Assembly: GCF_013410215.1 (NCBI RefSeq)
Contig: NZ_JACCFQ010000001.1
Span: 124,001 to 188,000 of the forward strand
DNA: 64,000 bases
DNA from: Nesterenkonia sandarakina
GTDB taxonomy: Bacteria; Actinomycetota; Actinomycetes; Actinomycetales; Micrococcaceae
Reading direction: 5' to 3'
Each line of letters opens with the position of its first letter. Positions within the stretch are counted from its first letter, which is position 1. Both the position numbers and the translations under genes were made by a program. Below are positions 33,967 to 43,200 of the stretch, one piece after another. The notes beneath the pieces are model-generated. The model did no database searches, was not told where the DNA came from, and saw only the letters and a list, made by a program, of their open reading frames with translations.

Positions 33967-35490
33967 TCAGTGACCGGCGCCGAGGTTGCCGGCCATCCTG
34001 CCGTGCAGGTCTGCGCTGGCGGTGTTCAGCCCGGAGATCTCCACCCGCTTGCCGTATTTGGAGTACTTCTCGGTGATCGCGTCCAGCGAGGCCACCGTGG
34101 AGGCGTCCCAGACATGGGAGTTATACATGTCGATCACCACGTGATCGGGATCCTCCGCATAGTTGAACTGGGTGTAGAGATCGTTCGAGGAGGCGAAGAA
34201 CAGCTCACCGGTGACCTCGTATTTGGCGATCTCCTCCCCGAAGTGCGTCTCGATTCGGCGCTGAACCGTGGCCAGGTGCGCCACGCGGCGGGCGAAGAGC
34301 ACCATCGCGGTGAGCACACCGAGTCCGACACCGATGGCCAGGTTATGCGTCCAGACCGTGGCGATCACGGTGACCACCATGACCGAGGTCTCGGACTTGG
34401 GCATCATCTTCAGCGTGGAGGGCTTGATGCTGTGCCAGTCGAAGGTCGCGATCGAGACGAAGATCATCACCGCCACCAGCGCGGCCATCGGGATCATCGC
34501 CACGATCTCACCGAGGCTGACCGCGAGGATGAGTACGAAGATGCCCGCACAGAAGGTCGATATCCGGGTCCGCGCCCCGGAGGCCTTCACGTTGATCATG
34601 GTCTGCCCGACGACCGCGCAGCCCCCGATGCCGCCGAGGAACCCGCTGATGATGTTGGCCGCGCCCTGGCCCCAGGATTCACGCACCTTGTCCGAGCGGG
34701 TGTCGGTGACGTCGTCGACCAGCTTCGCCGTCATCAGCGACTCCAGCAGCCCGACGGCGGCCATGCCCAGCGCGTAGGGAGCGATGATCTGGAAGGTCTC
34801 CAGGGTGAGGGGGACATCCGGAGTGAACAGCTCCGGGAGCGACTGCGGCAGCTCGCCCTTGTCCCCCACTGTGGGCACGTTCAGGGCGAAGACCACGGCC
34901 AGCACCGTGATCAGCACGATGGCGATCAGCGGGGCCGGAAGGACCGTGGTGATCCGTGGCAGCAGGTAGATGATCACCAGACCCAGCGCGACCATCGGAT
35001 AGACCAGCCACGGCACACCGATGAGGTCGGGGAACTGCGAGGTGAAGACGAGGATCGCGAGCGCGTTGACGAATCCGACCATCACCGAGCGCGGAATGAA
35101 GCGCATCAGCTTGGCCACCCCGAGCACCGCCAGGAGCACCTGGAAGATGCCCGCCAGGATCACTGTGGCGATGAGGTATTCGACTCCGTGACTCGCCATC
35201 AGAGGGGCGATCACCAGGGCGGTGGCCGCGGTGGCGGCGGAGATCATCGCAGGTCGTCCGCCGAGGAAGGCGATCGAGACGGCCATGGTGAAGGAGGCGA
35301 AGAGGCCGTAGCGCGGATCGACGCCGGCGATGATGGAGAACGCGATGGCCTCGGGGATCAGGGCCAGCGCCACGACCAGCCCGGCGAACAGCTCCGTCTT
35401 GAGCAGGCGCGGGGACTTCAGCGTGCGAAGGACTGACTGGCGCTGTTCCGGGGTCAGCTCCTCGGCGACGGCCGGAGGCGTACGTGCCAT
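33967..35490 (-). CDS. SulP family inorganic anion transporter with STAS domain
   Basis: The 507-residue protein has 10-14 helices beginning ELFAGLVVALALIPEAIAFS (~33-52), the signature entry into TM1 of SulP proteins. A reduced C-terminal STAS domain follows (~395-500, containing VVIDMYNSHVWDASTVASLD). SulP members carry sulfate, bicarbonate, or other anions. A STAS domain containing DxS/DAST supports sulfate or bicarbonate transport control. The upstream MerR regulator and the intervening palindrome suggest regulated expression. A beta-carbonic anhydrase is also encoded 20 kb away, but no direct link is shown. Confidence 0.92.
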   Translation of the reverse strand: MARTPPAVAEELTPEQRQSVLRTLKSPRLLKTELFAGLVVALALIPEAIAFSIIAGVDPRYGLFASFTMAVSIAFLGGRPAMISAATAATALVIAPLMASHGVEYLIATVILAGIFQVLLAVLGVAKLMRFIPRSVMVGFVNALAILVFTSQFPDLIGVPWLVYPMVALGLVIIYLLPRITTVLPAPLIAIVLITVLAVVFALNVPTVGDKGELPQSLPELFTPDVPLTLETFQIIAPYALGMAAVGLLESLMTAKLVDDVTDTRSDKVRESWGQGAANIISGFLGGIGGCAVVGQTMINVKASGARTRISTFCAGIFVLILAVSLGEIVAMIPMAALVAVMIFVSIATFDWHSIKPSTLKMMPKSETSVMVVTVIATVWTHNLAIGVGLGVLTAMVLFARRVAHLATVQRRIETHFGEEIAKYEVTGELFFASSNDLYTQFNYAEDPDHVVIDMYNSHVWDASTVASLDAITEKYSKYGKRVEISGLNTASADLHGRMAGNLGAGH

Positions 35491-35614
35491 GAGGCTCCGT
35501 TCTCGGGTGGGGACACAGCGGTGTCCATGGGATGCAATGCGTCGGGCAGGTGCGCGGCGATGCGGGAGAGGAAAGGGAGGGTGGCGAGGCAGGCCCCCAC
35601 CGGTGACACCAAAG

Positions 35615-35637
35615 ACTCTACCCTAACGTAAGGGTAG
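35615..35637 (-). promoter_or_regulatory. MerR-type operator and -10 element upstream of sulP
   Basis: CTACCCTAACGTAAGGGTAG (35618-35637) is a 20-bp near-perfect palindrome, the form of MerR-family operators. On the minus strand TAGAGT (35615-35620) follows it as a -10. The same GGTAGAGT sequence lies upstream of merR (36087-36094). The palindrome could alternatively be part of a terminator for merR, but no T-tract follows. Confidence 0.5.
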
Positions 35638-35678
35638 GGTTATAGCTGTGTGAGCAACGCCTCAGCTGCGGGGACGCG

Positions 35679-36059
35679 TCAGCTGTTGAGCTGACCGCGC
35701 AGCTGATCAGCCAATAGGTCTGCCTGGACCAGATAGGCCGCAAGCTTCTCGCGCTCGCGCACCACGTGCTCCAGGGACGCCTGTGCACGTTCCCGCTGGT
35801 CGGCATCGAGGGAATCCAGCTCGAGCAGCGCCACCACCTCGGTGAGCTCCTCGAGGCTGAACCCCAGCGGCTTGAGGTACTTGATCCGCATCAGACGCTG
35901 CTGATCCGCCTCGCTGTAGAGCCGGAATCCGCCTTCGGTGCGGCCGCTTGCTGGCAGCAGCCCGACGTCGCCGTAGTGCCGAATGGTCCGCAGGGACAGC
36001 CCGGTGCGTTCTGCGAGTTCACCGATGTGCATCGTCTGCGCGTGCGGACCTGTTCCCAC
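35679..36059 (-). CDS. MerR family transcriptional regulator
   Basis: The 126-residue protein has the MerR helix-turn-helix-wing: MHIGELAERTGLSLRTIRHY then GLLPASGRTEGGFRLYS. A coiled-coil dimerisation helix follows (~75-120). The C-terminus is short with no cysteines, so it is not a metal or redox sensor of the SoxR type. GGGAGG lies 4 nt before a GTG at 36059, which is chosen over an ATG at 36083. A -10-like TAGAGT is at 36087-36092 (minus). The gene lies directly upstream of sulP and is its probable regulator. Confidence 0.9.
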   Translation of the reverse strand: MGTGPHAQTMHIGELAERTGLSLRTIRHYGDVGLLPASGRTEGGFRLYSEADQQRLMRIKYLKPLGFSLEELTEVVALLELDSLDADQRERAQASLEHVVREREKLAAYLVQADLLADQLRGQLNS

Positions 36060-36224
36060 GTGACCTCCCGGAGTCTTTGGCACGTCACTCTACCAACGCG
36101 CGACGATGCTGTGGACCGGCCCGAGCGCTCAGGCCCGGCCGGCTCGATGCACTCTTCGGCGCACCCTCTGGTGCACCCTGGGCGGAGTCTTCAGCTCAGT
36201 CCTCGAACACCTGGGCGCCGCAGC

Positions 36225-36671
36225 TCAGTCCTGGATCATGCGCAGGTGCCCGCGTGAGATCCCGGGGCTCCCGGCGCGCACGGGTGGAGCCATCCGGTCC
36301 CGGGAGGAGCGCATGGGCAGCTCGGGCTCCTCGGCGCGCTCGGCCTCATGGCCGGACTGCTCTGCCTCGCGCTGGGCCTTCTGTGCCAGCGCCCAGGCGG
36401 CCTGGACCTCGGGAGACTCGCGCACGGCGTCGGCCAGTGCCAGCAGGTCATCCTCCTGCTTCGGTGCTGAGCTGAGCGTCAGCCGCAGCACCTCCCAGCC
36501 GCGCGGCGGCGTGACCGAGGTGGCGTGCCGATCGCAGAGATCGTAGGTGTGCGGCTCCGCGTAGACGCTCAGCGGGCCCACCACCACCGTGGAGTCCTTA
36601 TACGAGTAGGTCAGAGTGGCGGCTGCGGGCCGCTCACAGCTGTTTCTGGTGCATCGACGCAAGGAATCCAC
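36225..36671 (-). CDS. DUF3499 domain protein
   Basis: The start is the GTG at 36671 (VDSLRRCTRNSCERPAAATL), giving 148 residues. The N-terminal two-thirds is the DUF3499 domain, with a CxxxxC pair (RRCTRNSC) and a second Cys in LCDRHA that could form a zinc site. The C-terminal part is a polar Glu/Ala/Arg-rich helix. DUF3499 is restricted to actinobacteria and usually sits next to phosphomannomutase and WhiB genes; the neighbourhood here is partly conserved. Confidence 0.88.
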   Translation of the reverse strand: MDSLRRCTRNSCERPAAATLTYSYKDSTVVVGPLSVYAEPHTYDLCDRHATSVTPPRGWEVLRLTLSSAPKQEDDLLALADAVRESPEVQAAWALAQKAQREAEQSGHEAERAEEPELPMRSSRDRMAPPVRAGSPGISRGHLRMIQD

Positions 36672-36878
36672 GAGAGACCACCCTAGCAACCACTCCCTGA
36701 GACCTCCGTGAGGCACAACGGCAGGCGGCGGATCGGGGTCGATCGAGGCGGATCGGCCCGCGGCTCTGGAGCACGGCTTCACGCGCGACTACGGTGGTCA
36801 ATCCGCGCGCTGCTGTGCCTCGGGGCAGCTTCTGCCAGGTCCGCCGACGTGCTCCGCCTTCCACTGATGAGGCTTGTC

Positions 36879-37460
36879 ATGACTGCTGACTACACCTGGG
36901 ACGTCTTCTGCACCCTCGACGGCTTTGGCGCCTTCGCCGAGGGCGCGGACTGGGGCGGTTACTGGGGCAGACAGGGGCCTGAGCTGTTGGAGCATCGCGC
37001 AGGACTGCTCGAGCCCGATCAGCTCATGATCTTCGGTGCCACCACGTTCCGCGAGGTCGCGGAGATCATGTCTGCAGGGACCGATCCGAACGCTCTCGAT
37101 GCGTGGAACCAGCATCTTCTGCGGAAACCTGCAGCTGTGGTGTCCTCGACGCTGCAGAGCACTCTGGGCTGGCCTGACGCGCGGATCCTGCGTGGGGACG
37201 CCGCGAGGATCGTGCGGAGGTTGAAGGCGGAGTCTGCGGTGCCGCTGCGCTCCCAGGCGAGCCTGTCGCTGAATTGGTCGCTGCTGGCCGCCGGACTGGT
37301 TGACCGCATCCAGGTGACCATCTTTCCGGTCATCTCAGGCCACACCGGGGCCAGCCCGATCCTCCGAGGCGCAGGCGATCTTGATCTCGAGCTGCTGGAG
37401 AGTCGAACCCTCGACGGGCATATCCAGGCGCTGGTGTACCGCCCGACGCCGCACCGTTGA
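36879..37460 (+). CDS. Dihydrofolate reductase family (RibD C-terminal-like) protein
   Basis: This 193-residue protein starts at ATG 36879 with GAGG upstream. It shows FCTLDGFGAF at the N-terminus, LMIFGATTFREVAEIM, and ITIFPVISGHTG in the form VTIFPVISG near the C-terminus. These are landmarks of the RibD C-terminal/DHFR-like fold, which binds NADPH. The substrate is unknown; such proteins are common and mostly uncharacterised. It interrupts an otherwise conserved minus-strand block between DUF3499 and DUF5719. Confidence 0.82.
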   Translation: MTADYTWDVFCTLDGFGAFAEGADWGGYWGRQGPELLEHRAGLLEPDQLMIFGATTFREVAEIMSAGTDPNALDAWNQHLLRKPAAVVSSTLQSTLGWPDARILRGDAARIVRRLKAESAVPLRSQASLSLNWSLLAAGLVDRIQVTIFPVISGHTGASPILRGAGDLDLELLESRTLDGHIQALVYRPTPHR

Positions 37461-37484
37461 GCCGGGCCCGCGTGAGACGGCTCC

Positions 37485-38010
37485 TCAGCTGTGGGGAACC
37501 ATCTGGTCGAGGAAGTCCAGGATCGCGCGCGGTGATCTCCGGCTGCTGGGACTGCGGAGAGTGGCCCGCCTCGGACACCATCACGACCTCGGCCTGCAGG
37601 GTCTCCCCGCTCCAGTGTGCCTCCGCTGCGGGGCCCTTGGAGACGGGGTCGCGCTCGCCCATCACGACCGGGGCGGGAGCGCTGACCTGGAGCAGCCTGG
37701 CCTCGGCCGGGGCGTGGTCGGTCTGTCTGGTGGTGAGCGAGAACGTCTTGCCGTCTTCGGGGCGGCGGAGGCTGGCGCCGACCTTCTCGCGGTATTCCTT
37801 GAAGTCCGCCGGCTTGCTGCCCGAGTAGAGGGTGGGCATATAGGCCTTCCACATCCTGGCCACCCAGAACGGCGTCGTCATCGCTCGGAAGATCGCCAGG
37901 CTGATCCTGGAAGCCGGTGGGTTCCGCACGAAGGGGCCCAGCAGGACGAGTCCGGTGACCTGTTCGGGAGGATCCGCCGCCGCGGGAGATGCACTCATGC
38001 CGGCAATGCT
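37485..38010 (-). pseudogene. Alpha/beta hydrolase remnant, N-terminal deletion plus frameshift
   Basis: The minus strand encodes the C-terminal two-thirds of an alpha/beta hydrolase. It begins at what would be the nucleophile elbow (WSIAGMSAS, cf. GHSxxG), continues VTGLVLLGPFVRNPP and PAPVVMGERDPVSKGP, and includes the catalytic-His region SEAGHSPQSQQPEIT. Just upstream in frame is a stop codon (38032-38034), so the N-terminus is gone. After EITAR the frame breaks in a CGCGCGCG run at 37524-37531; shifting one base restores ILDFLDQMVPHS and a stop at 37485. Both defects argue for a decayed gene. The frameshift alone could be a sequencing error, but the missing N-terminus could not. Confidence 0.82.
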
Positions 38011-38051
38011 CCAGAGTCGCTGCCAGAGGTGTCAATGCTCCCCGGAGCGGC

Positions 38052-40247
38052 TCAGCGCAGCAGCCGCACCGGCACGTACTCCTCGGCTCCGCGCAGCGGC
38101 GAGACCGGGGTCAGACTGAACTGACCGTCGTCTGTGGAGGTGGACATCATCGCGTGCACGCTCCCCTCGCCGTCGAGCTGCGGATCGGCGAAGACGATCA
38201 CCACGGGGCCGCCCTGGCTGCCCTCCGGCGCGGCCGCGGTCAGGTCCTCGGCGGAGATGACGCTGGCACTCTCGGCCGAGAGATCGAGACTCTGTTCGGC
38301 GCCGAAGCCCCCCTCGGCGTCGAGCACCCGGTAGGCGATGCTTCCCGAGGCGCCGGTGGCGAAGAGGTGCAGCTCGGTCTCCCCGAGCTCTGGCAGCAGC
38401 GTTCCGGACCCCTCCCGCAGCGGCGCCGCGGGTGCAGCCCAGCCGAAGTCGGTGCCCTCCTCGGTCTCGCTGCGCACCCCCACGTAGGCGGGCACGTCGG
38501 TGCGCACGCGGATATCGCTCACTCCGGGTTCCAGGCCGCGCAGATTGACCGCGTCGATCTCGCCTCCGTTGACGGTGAAGACGCCGGGGGTCTCGATGAC
38601 CTGCTGGCCGTCCTCCCCGAAGACCTGCAGCTCCACGGTCGCGCCCTGGTCACCGGGGACGTGGATCCACAGCTCCGGCGGTGCGGTGGACTCCTCATCG
38701 TCGTCCTCGCCCGAGGCGGGGACGCCATCGGGGATCGGGACGCCCGGCATCAGGTGCTCGGTGCCCGGCGCGGTCATCCCGGGCAGGAACTCCACGCCGG
38801 TGCCGGTCAGTCCGGAGGCGCGGGAGGACTGCAGCTGCGCGGTCACCGGCGCTCCGGCCGAGCGGACCTGGACGCCCAGATCCGAACCGGAGGAGGCCAG
38901 CCCGGCGATGTTCACCGAACGGGTCGTCTCTCCGGGGACGACGATGGATCGGGTGCCGGAGGTCCCACGGTCGCCGTCGGAATCAACGCTGGAGATCTCC
39001 ACCGTGGCGGAGCGGTCGAACGGATTGGCCAAGGTCAGCAGCGAGGCGGATCCGGCGGCGATCTCGGGTCCGAAGAACCATTGGCTGCGCTCGGGCGCGG
39101 TGCAGGCTCCGACCGCGAGTCCGGCCACCGGGCCTGCGTCGGCCTGGTATTCGTAGAGCGCGGCCGCCGCCTGGGCGCTGCCGTCAGCGGTCGCGGCCGT
39201 CTCCAGCAGCGGGGGCCGGGCGAGGTCGGCGGCGGAGGTGTAGACCGCCTCGCGCTGACTCAGCGGGGCAGCCGCGGCCGCCGCTTCCCTGGAGTCGGCC
39301 TCGTCCGCGGCGGAGGCCTCGGTCAGGGTGGTCTCGTTGATGCGACCCTGCTCGTTCAGCTGGGCCCAGGAGGCTTCCGAGAATGAGCCGCTCAGGTCGG
39401 TGGCGAAGAGCACTGCGGAGAACCGGGAGGAGGCTGAGGAGTCTCGGTCCCGGTACTCCACCAGGCCATCGGTGGTGAGGGAATCCGGCTGTCCCGGCAG
39501 CGGCGGACAGATGAAGCTCTGCCCGGCCTGCGAGGCGGTCACCGATGCTGCGCCGAGCGCGGCCGTCGCCCCTACGCCGGAGGTGGCGGCGTGAGAGCGG
39601 CCATCCATGAGCCCGTCCAGCGCCACCGAGCCAGCCATGGTGGCGAGCACTCCGGCGGTGACGACGACGGCGGCGGTGCGGGCCCTGGCTGCGCCTCGCG
39701 GCCTCCCCGCCGAGGCGGCAGAGGCGTCAGGCCCAGGACCAGGCTGGGTCTCATGCTCAGGACCGGGCTCGGTGTCATGCTCGGGACCGGTCCCGGTGTC
39801 ACGCTGGTCGGAGCGGTCGGCATCCCCAGCGCGACCGGCGCGACGACGGCGCTCACGTCGGGTCTGCCTGGTGCTGGCGGGCTGCGCCGGGGTCGTAGAC
39901 GCCGCGGCTGCCGAGGTCGCGGCAGCACCCGCTGTCACCGCACCTGACTTGGGGCTGAGACTGGGGCTGGGGCGATCACGGTCCTGCTCCTGCTGCCGCT
40001 CGCGCCCCTGTGCCTGCTCCTGCTTGCGCTCCTGCTGCTGCCGGGTGCGTTCCTGGTTCTGCTTCTCGCGCGTCTGCTGCCGCTCCTGGCGCTGCCGCTG
40101 CTCCTCGGCCTTCAACTCCGCGCGGGCTGAGGCCGCGTCCTGCTTGGCCTTCAGCGTGGCAGCGCGCTCCTGGTCACGGATGGCGCGCTTGCGTGCCCGG
40201 CGCTGCTCCTTGATGAGCTTCTTGACCCTGACCTTCTTGCCGCTCAT
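38052..40247 (-). CDS. DUF5719 family membrane-anchored protein
   Basis: This 731-residue protein starts with a Lys/Arg/Gln/Glu-rich coiled, probably cytoplasmic region (1-95) and a Ser/Pro/Ala/Gly linker with GPEHDTEPGPEHETQPGPG repeats. One transmembrane helix follows (~193-215, ARTAAVVVTAGVLATMAG). The remainder is an extracytoplasmic beta-rich domain matching DUF5719. The family is actinobacterial, of unknown role, and almost always follows the large glycosyltransferase gene, with which it overlaps by 4 bp here. A cell-wall-related role is likely by context. Confidence 0.88.
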   Translation of the reverse strand: MSGKKVRVKKLIKEQRRARKRAIRDQERAATLKAKQDAASARAELKAEEQRQRQERQQTREKQNQERTRQQQERKQEQAQGRERQQEQDRDRPSPSLSPKSGAVTAGAAATSAAAASTTPAQPASTRQTRRERRRRAGRAGDADRSDQRDTGTGPEHDTEPGPEHETQPGPGPDASAASAGRPRGAARARTAAVVVTAGVLATMAGSVALDGLMDGRSHAATSGVGATAALGAASVTASQAGQSFICPPLPGQPDSLTTDGLVEYRDRDSSASSRFSAVLFATDLSGSFSEASWAQLNEQGRINETTLTEASAADEADSREAAAAAAPLSQREAVYTSAADLARPPLLETAATADGSAQAAAALYEYQADAGPVAGLAVGACTAPERSQWFFGPEIAAGSASLLTLANPFDRSATVEISSVDSDGDRGTSGTRSIVVPGETTRSVNIAGLASSGSDLGVQVRSAGAPVTAQLQSSRASGLTGTGVEFLPGMTAPGTEHLMPGVPIPDGVPASGEDDDEESTAPPELWIHVPGDQGATVELQVFGEDGQQVIETPGVFTVNGGEIDAVNLRGLEPGVSDIRVRTDVPAYVGVRSETEEGTDFGWAAPAAPLREGSGTLLPELGETELHLFATGASGSIAYRVLDAEGGFGAEQSLDLSAESASVISAEDLTAAAPEGSQGGPVVIVFADPQLDGEGSVHAMMSTSTDDGQFSLTPVSPLRGAEEYVPVRLLR

Positions 40248-43200
40248 CCCCTGCGTCCTTCCAGCTCATCGGTGTCCGCCACCGGAAGCATGCGGCTTCC
40301 GCGCGGCAGCGGGATGGCGATCAGCACCACCAGCAGCAGCAAGGCTCCCAGGGTGATTAGAACCGGCAGCTGGTAGGCGCTGCGGTGCTCGGCGCTGAGC
40401 TGCCCCTGCAGCCCGGCGCCCTGATCGGTCAGCGCCTGGTCGGGCAGCTGGAACCGCTGCGTCCAGGCGGCGGGTGCATCAGCCTCCGCGGCCGTCGCGT
40501 CGGATGTCACCGGCACAGCCTCCAGGTCCTGGCCGTCCCAGCTCGCTCGCCAGCCGCTGGCCTGCTCGGTGGAGAGCTCCACCAGGTACTCGCCCTGCGG
40601 ATCCAGGCCCAGCCCCGCGCCGTCCTCGGCGGTGACCTGCTCCAGATCCACATCGAGTGACTGTGACCCGCTGGGCAGCAGCGCCTGGAGCTCACCGTCG
40701 GAGTTCACGATCCGAGCCCAGCTGGTGGGAACGCCGAAGAGTCCCTCTCCGGAGGGCAGCAGCGCGTCCTCGTCGACCTCGGCCCGCCAGAGCTCACCAC
40801 GATCGGTCACTCCGACCGAGACCAGGCCGGCTGCGGTGTCCACGGCGTCGGTGAGCACTGCGGGCTCCCCCTGGTCGATGAGCACGTAGCCCACACCGAG
40901 TTCGGCCATCAGCTCCTCGGTCTGCACGGCGCCGGGAGTGATCAGCGCGGCGATCAGCGAGGCCAGGCGCTGCTCGGCGGCAGAGAACTCGGTTCCCGCC
41001 TCGGTCGCCTCGGGACCCGCCCCAGCCGGTTCGGTCGCCGCGACGGCGTCGTCTCGGGTGCCTCCGAGCAGGTTCGGCAGGAGTTCTGGCTGCGCCCAGA
41101 GCGGCAGGTCACCGGCGGCGACCACGGCGCGGGACTTCTCCAGTGTGCGTCCCTCGCCGGAGACGAGTTCGCCGGTCACGCCGGGATCGGCCGCGGAGAG
41201 CACCAGCGTGCGCAGCTGTGCGGGACCGGTGCCCTGGTCTGCGGCAGTGGCCGGGAGCTGTCGCAGCGTGCCGGCCTCGATGAGCGTGGGTGCAGCGTTC
41301 ACGGCGGTCAGCGGCTGACCGGTCAGGGGTGCCCCGGGCATGACGCGGGGGCTGTAGAACAGGACCAGCGAGGCGCCGATGGCGAGCACCAGAAGCGTGG
41401 AGATCACCGGGGTGATCGTGCCGCCGACTCTTGGGAAGGCCAGCGGGAACCGATCCAGGGAGGCCATGCCTGCGGCGAGCAGGCAGAACACCATCACCGA
41501 GACCACCGGTCCGGGGTTGCCCGTGATCACGGCGGTGCCGTCGGATCCGGCGGCCAGCAGCCCGAGGAGCGCGGAGAGTCCGAGGGTTACAAGCAGCAGG
41601 GCGCCGGCCACGATCGGCAGCGGCCGGGTGCGGCCGCCGGTGATGATTCCCAGCAGCGCGATCAGCAGCAGCGGCAGACCGATCAGCAGCGCGATCCGCA
41701 GACTCCAGAAGTCCCCGGCCAGGTAGGCGGGCAGCCAGGAGCTGGCGGCGGTGGCGGAGGCCAGCCCTGCTGCGGGATCGAAGGCGCGGGAGAAGCCGAG
41801 CAGCTGCTGCCACAGCGGAGCGGCGTCGACGGCCAGCGCCGCGCCGGGTTCGTGGGCCAGGACCGCGGCGAGGTTCTTCCCCTGCAGCAGGGCGGAGGCG
41901 ATCATCGGGGCGGCCACCGCGAGGGAGGTCAGCGGGATCAGCCAGAGCGGACGGCCGCGGCGCCCCAGGACCGCTGCGAGCACGATGCCGGTGAGCACCA
42001 CCAGGGGCAGCAGCGCCGGGGAGGCGGCGGTGAGCACCATCAGCAGCAGCGCGGCACCGGTGGCGTACTCCCAGCTTCCGGCGACACCGAGTCCGACGGC
42101 GGCCCGGCCGACCGCGCGGACGGTGGCCACCACCGCCACCGGGAGCAGGATGTGGACCAGGACCGCGCCGATGCGCCCCTCCCCCACGGCGATGTGCAGG
42201 GTCGGCACCGCGGTCCAGAGCAGCGCCGAGACCACCCGTCGGGAGGCTTTGGTGGACCAGAGTCCGGCGGCGTACCAGGCGCTGAGTGCGCTCAGCGGCA
42301 GCGCCAGGATCAGCAGCCAGACCAGCACGGCGGAGGCGTGGCCGAAGCTCAGGGCGGAGAGCGCCAGCAGCAGCAGGTTGAAGGGGTCCGCGGCGGAGAG
42401 CGCGCCGAGGCTGTCAGCGGCCAGGAAGCTCACCGAGTGGGCGAAGACCTCCTGCAGCGAACCGGCCACCGGGAGCGCGGCCCCGCCGGTGATGGCTTCA
42501 GCCGAGAGCAGGTCGCGGAAGGCCAGGAGGGAGACTCCGGCCAGGGCCAGCAGCATCAGGAACAGGCCGAGGCGGTCTCCGGAGCGGCGCGATGGCATCT
42601 CGTCGAACTCGCCGTCGGAGGCGCCGATCTCCAGCAGCGCATCCTCGTTGTTCTCTCGCTCGGCGGTGTCCTCGGGCTCGCCGTAGAACCCCGGGGTGAA
42701 CCGGGTGCGCGGGACAGAGACGGTCTCTGCGGTCATCGCGGAGCGCCGCTGCGCGCGGAGGTCGCTGCCGCTGAGCATCATGCGCGCCTCTGACTGTCTT
42801 CCGGCGCGCAGGACCTCGGTGGTGGAGCGGATCTGCTCGTCCCGGTGCAGGCGCGCCAGGGCCGCCTTGCGTCCCTGCGCGGCGAAGCGACGCGTGTGCC
42901 CGATGGCACCCCAGCTGAACAGGGCACGCACCGTGGCGAAGAACTCACCGGCGCCGGCGTCGGGGGCCTTGACCACGGTGAGTCCGATCAGCCGCAGCAG
43001 GGCGGCGATCCACATGCCCAGCCACAGGAACGGAACCGCCAGCGGTGTCACCGTGGCCAGGCGTCGGCGGATCTGGCTCACCCGCTGTTCGGCGGGAAGA
43101 TACAGCGTGCCACCGAGACGGTGCACGGTATCCCGGCGTGGCGGGTCCTCGCGGAGCACCCGGGCGGTGGGTTCCACGACGATGTGCGCGCCGACCTCCC

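Noticed and set aside
37019-38035. Intact 338-residue minus-strand protein over the hydrolase remnant
   Set aside because: Its sequence is Arg/Pro/Gly-rich without a fold; the other frame carries the clear hydrolase homology.
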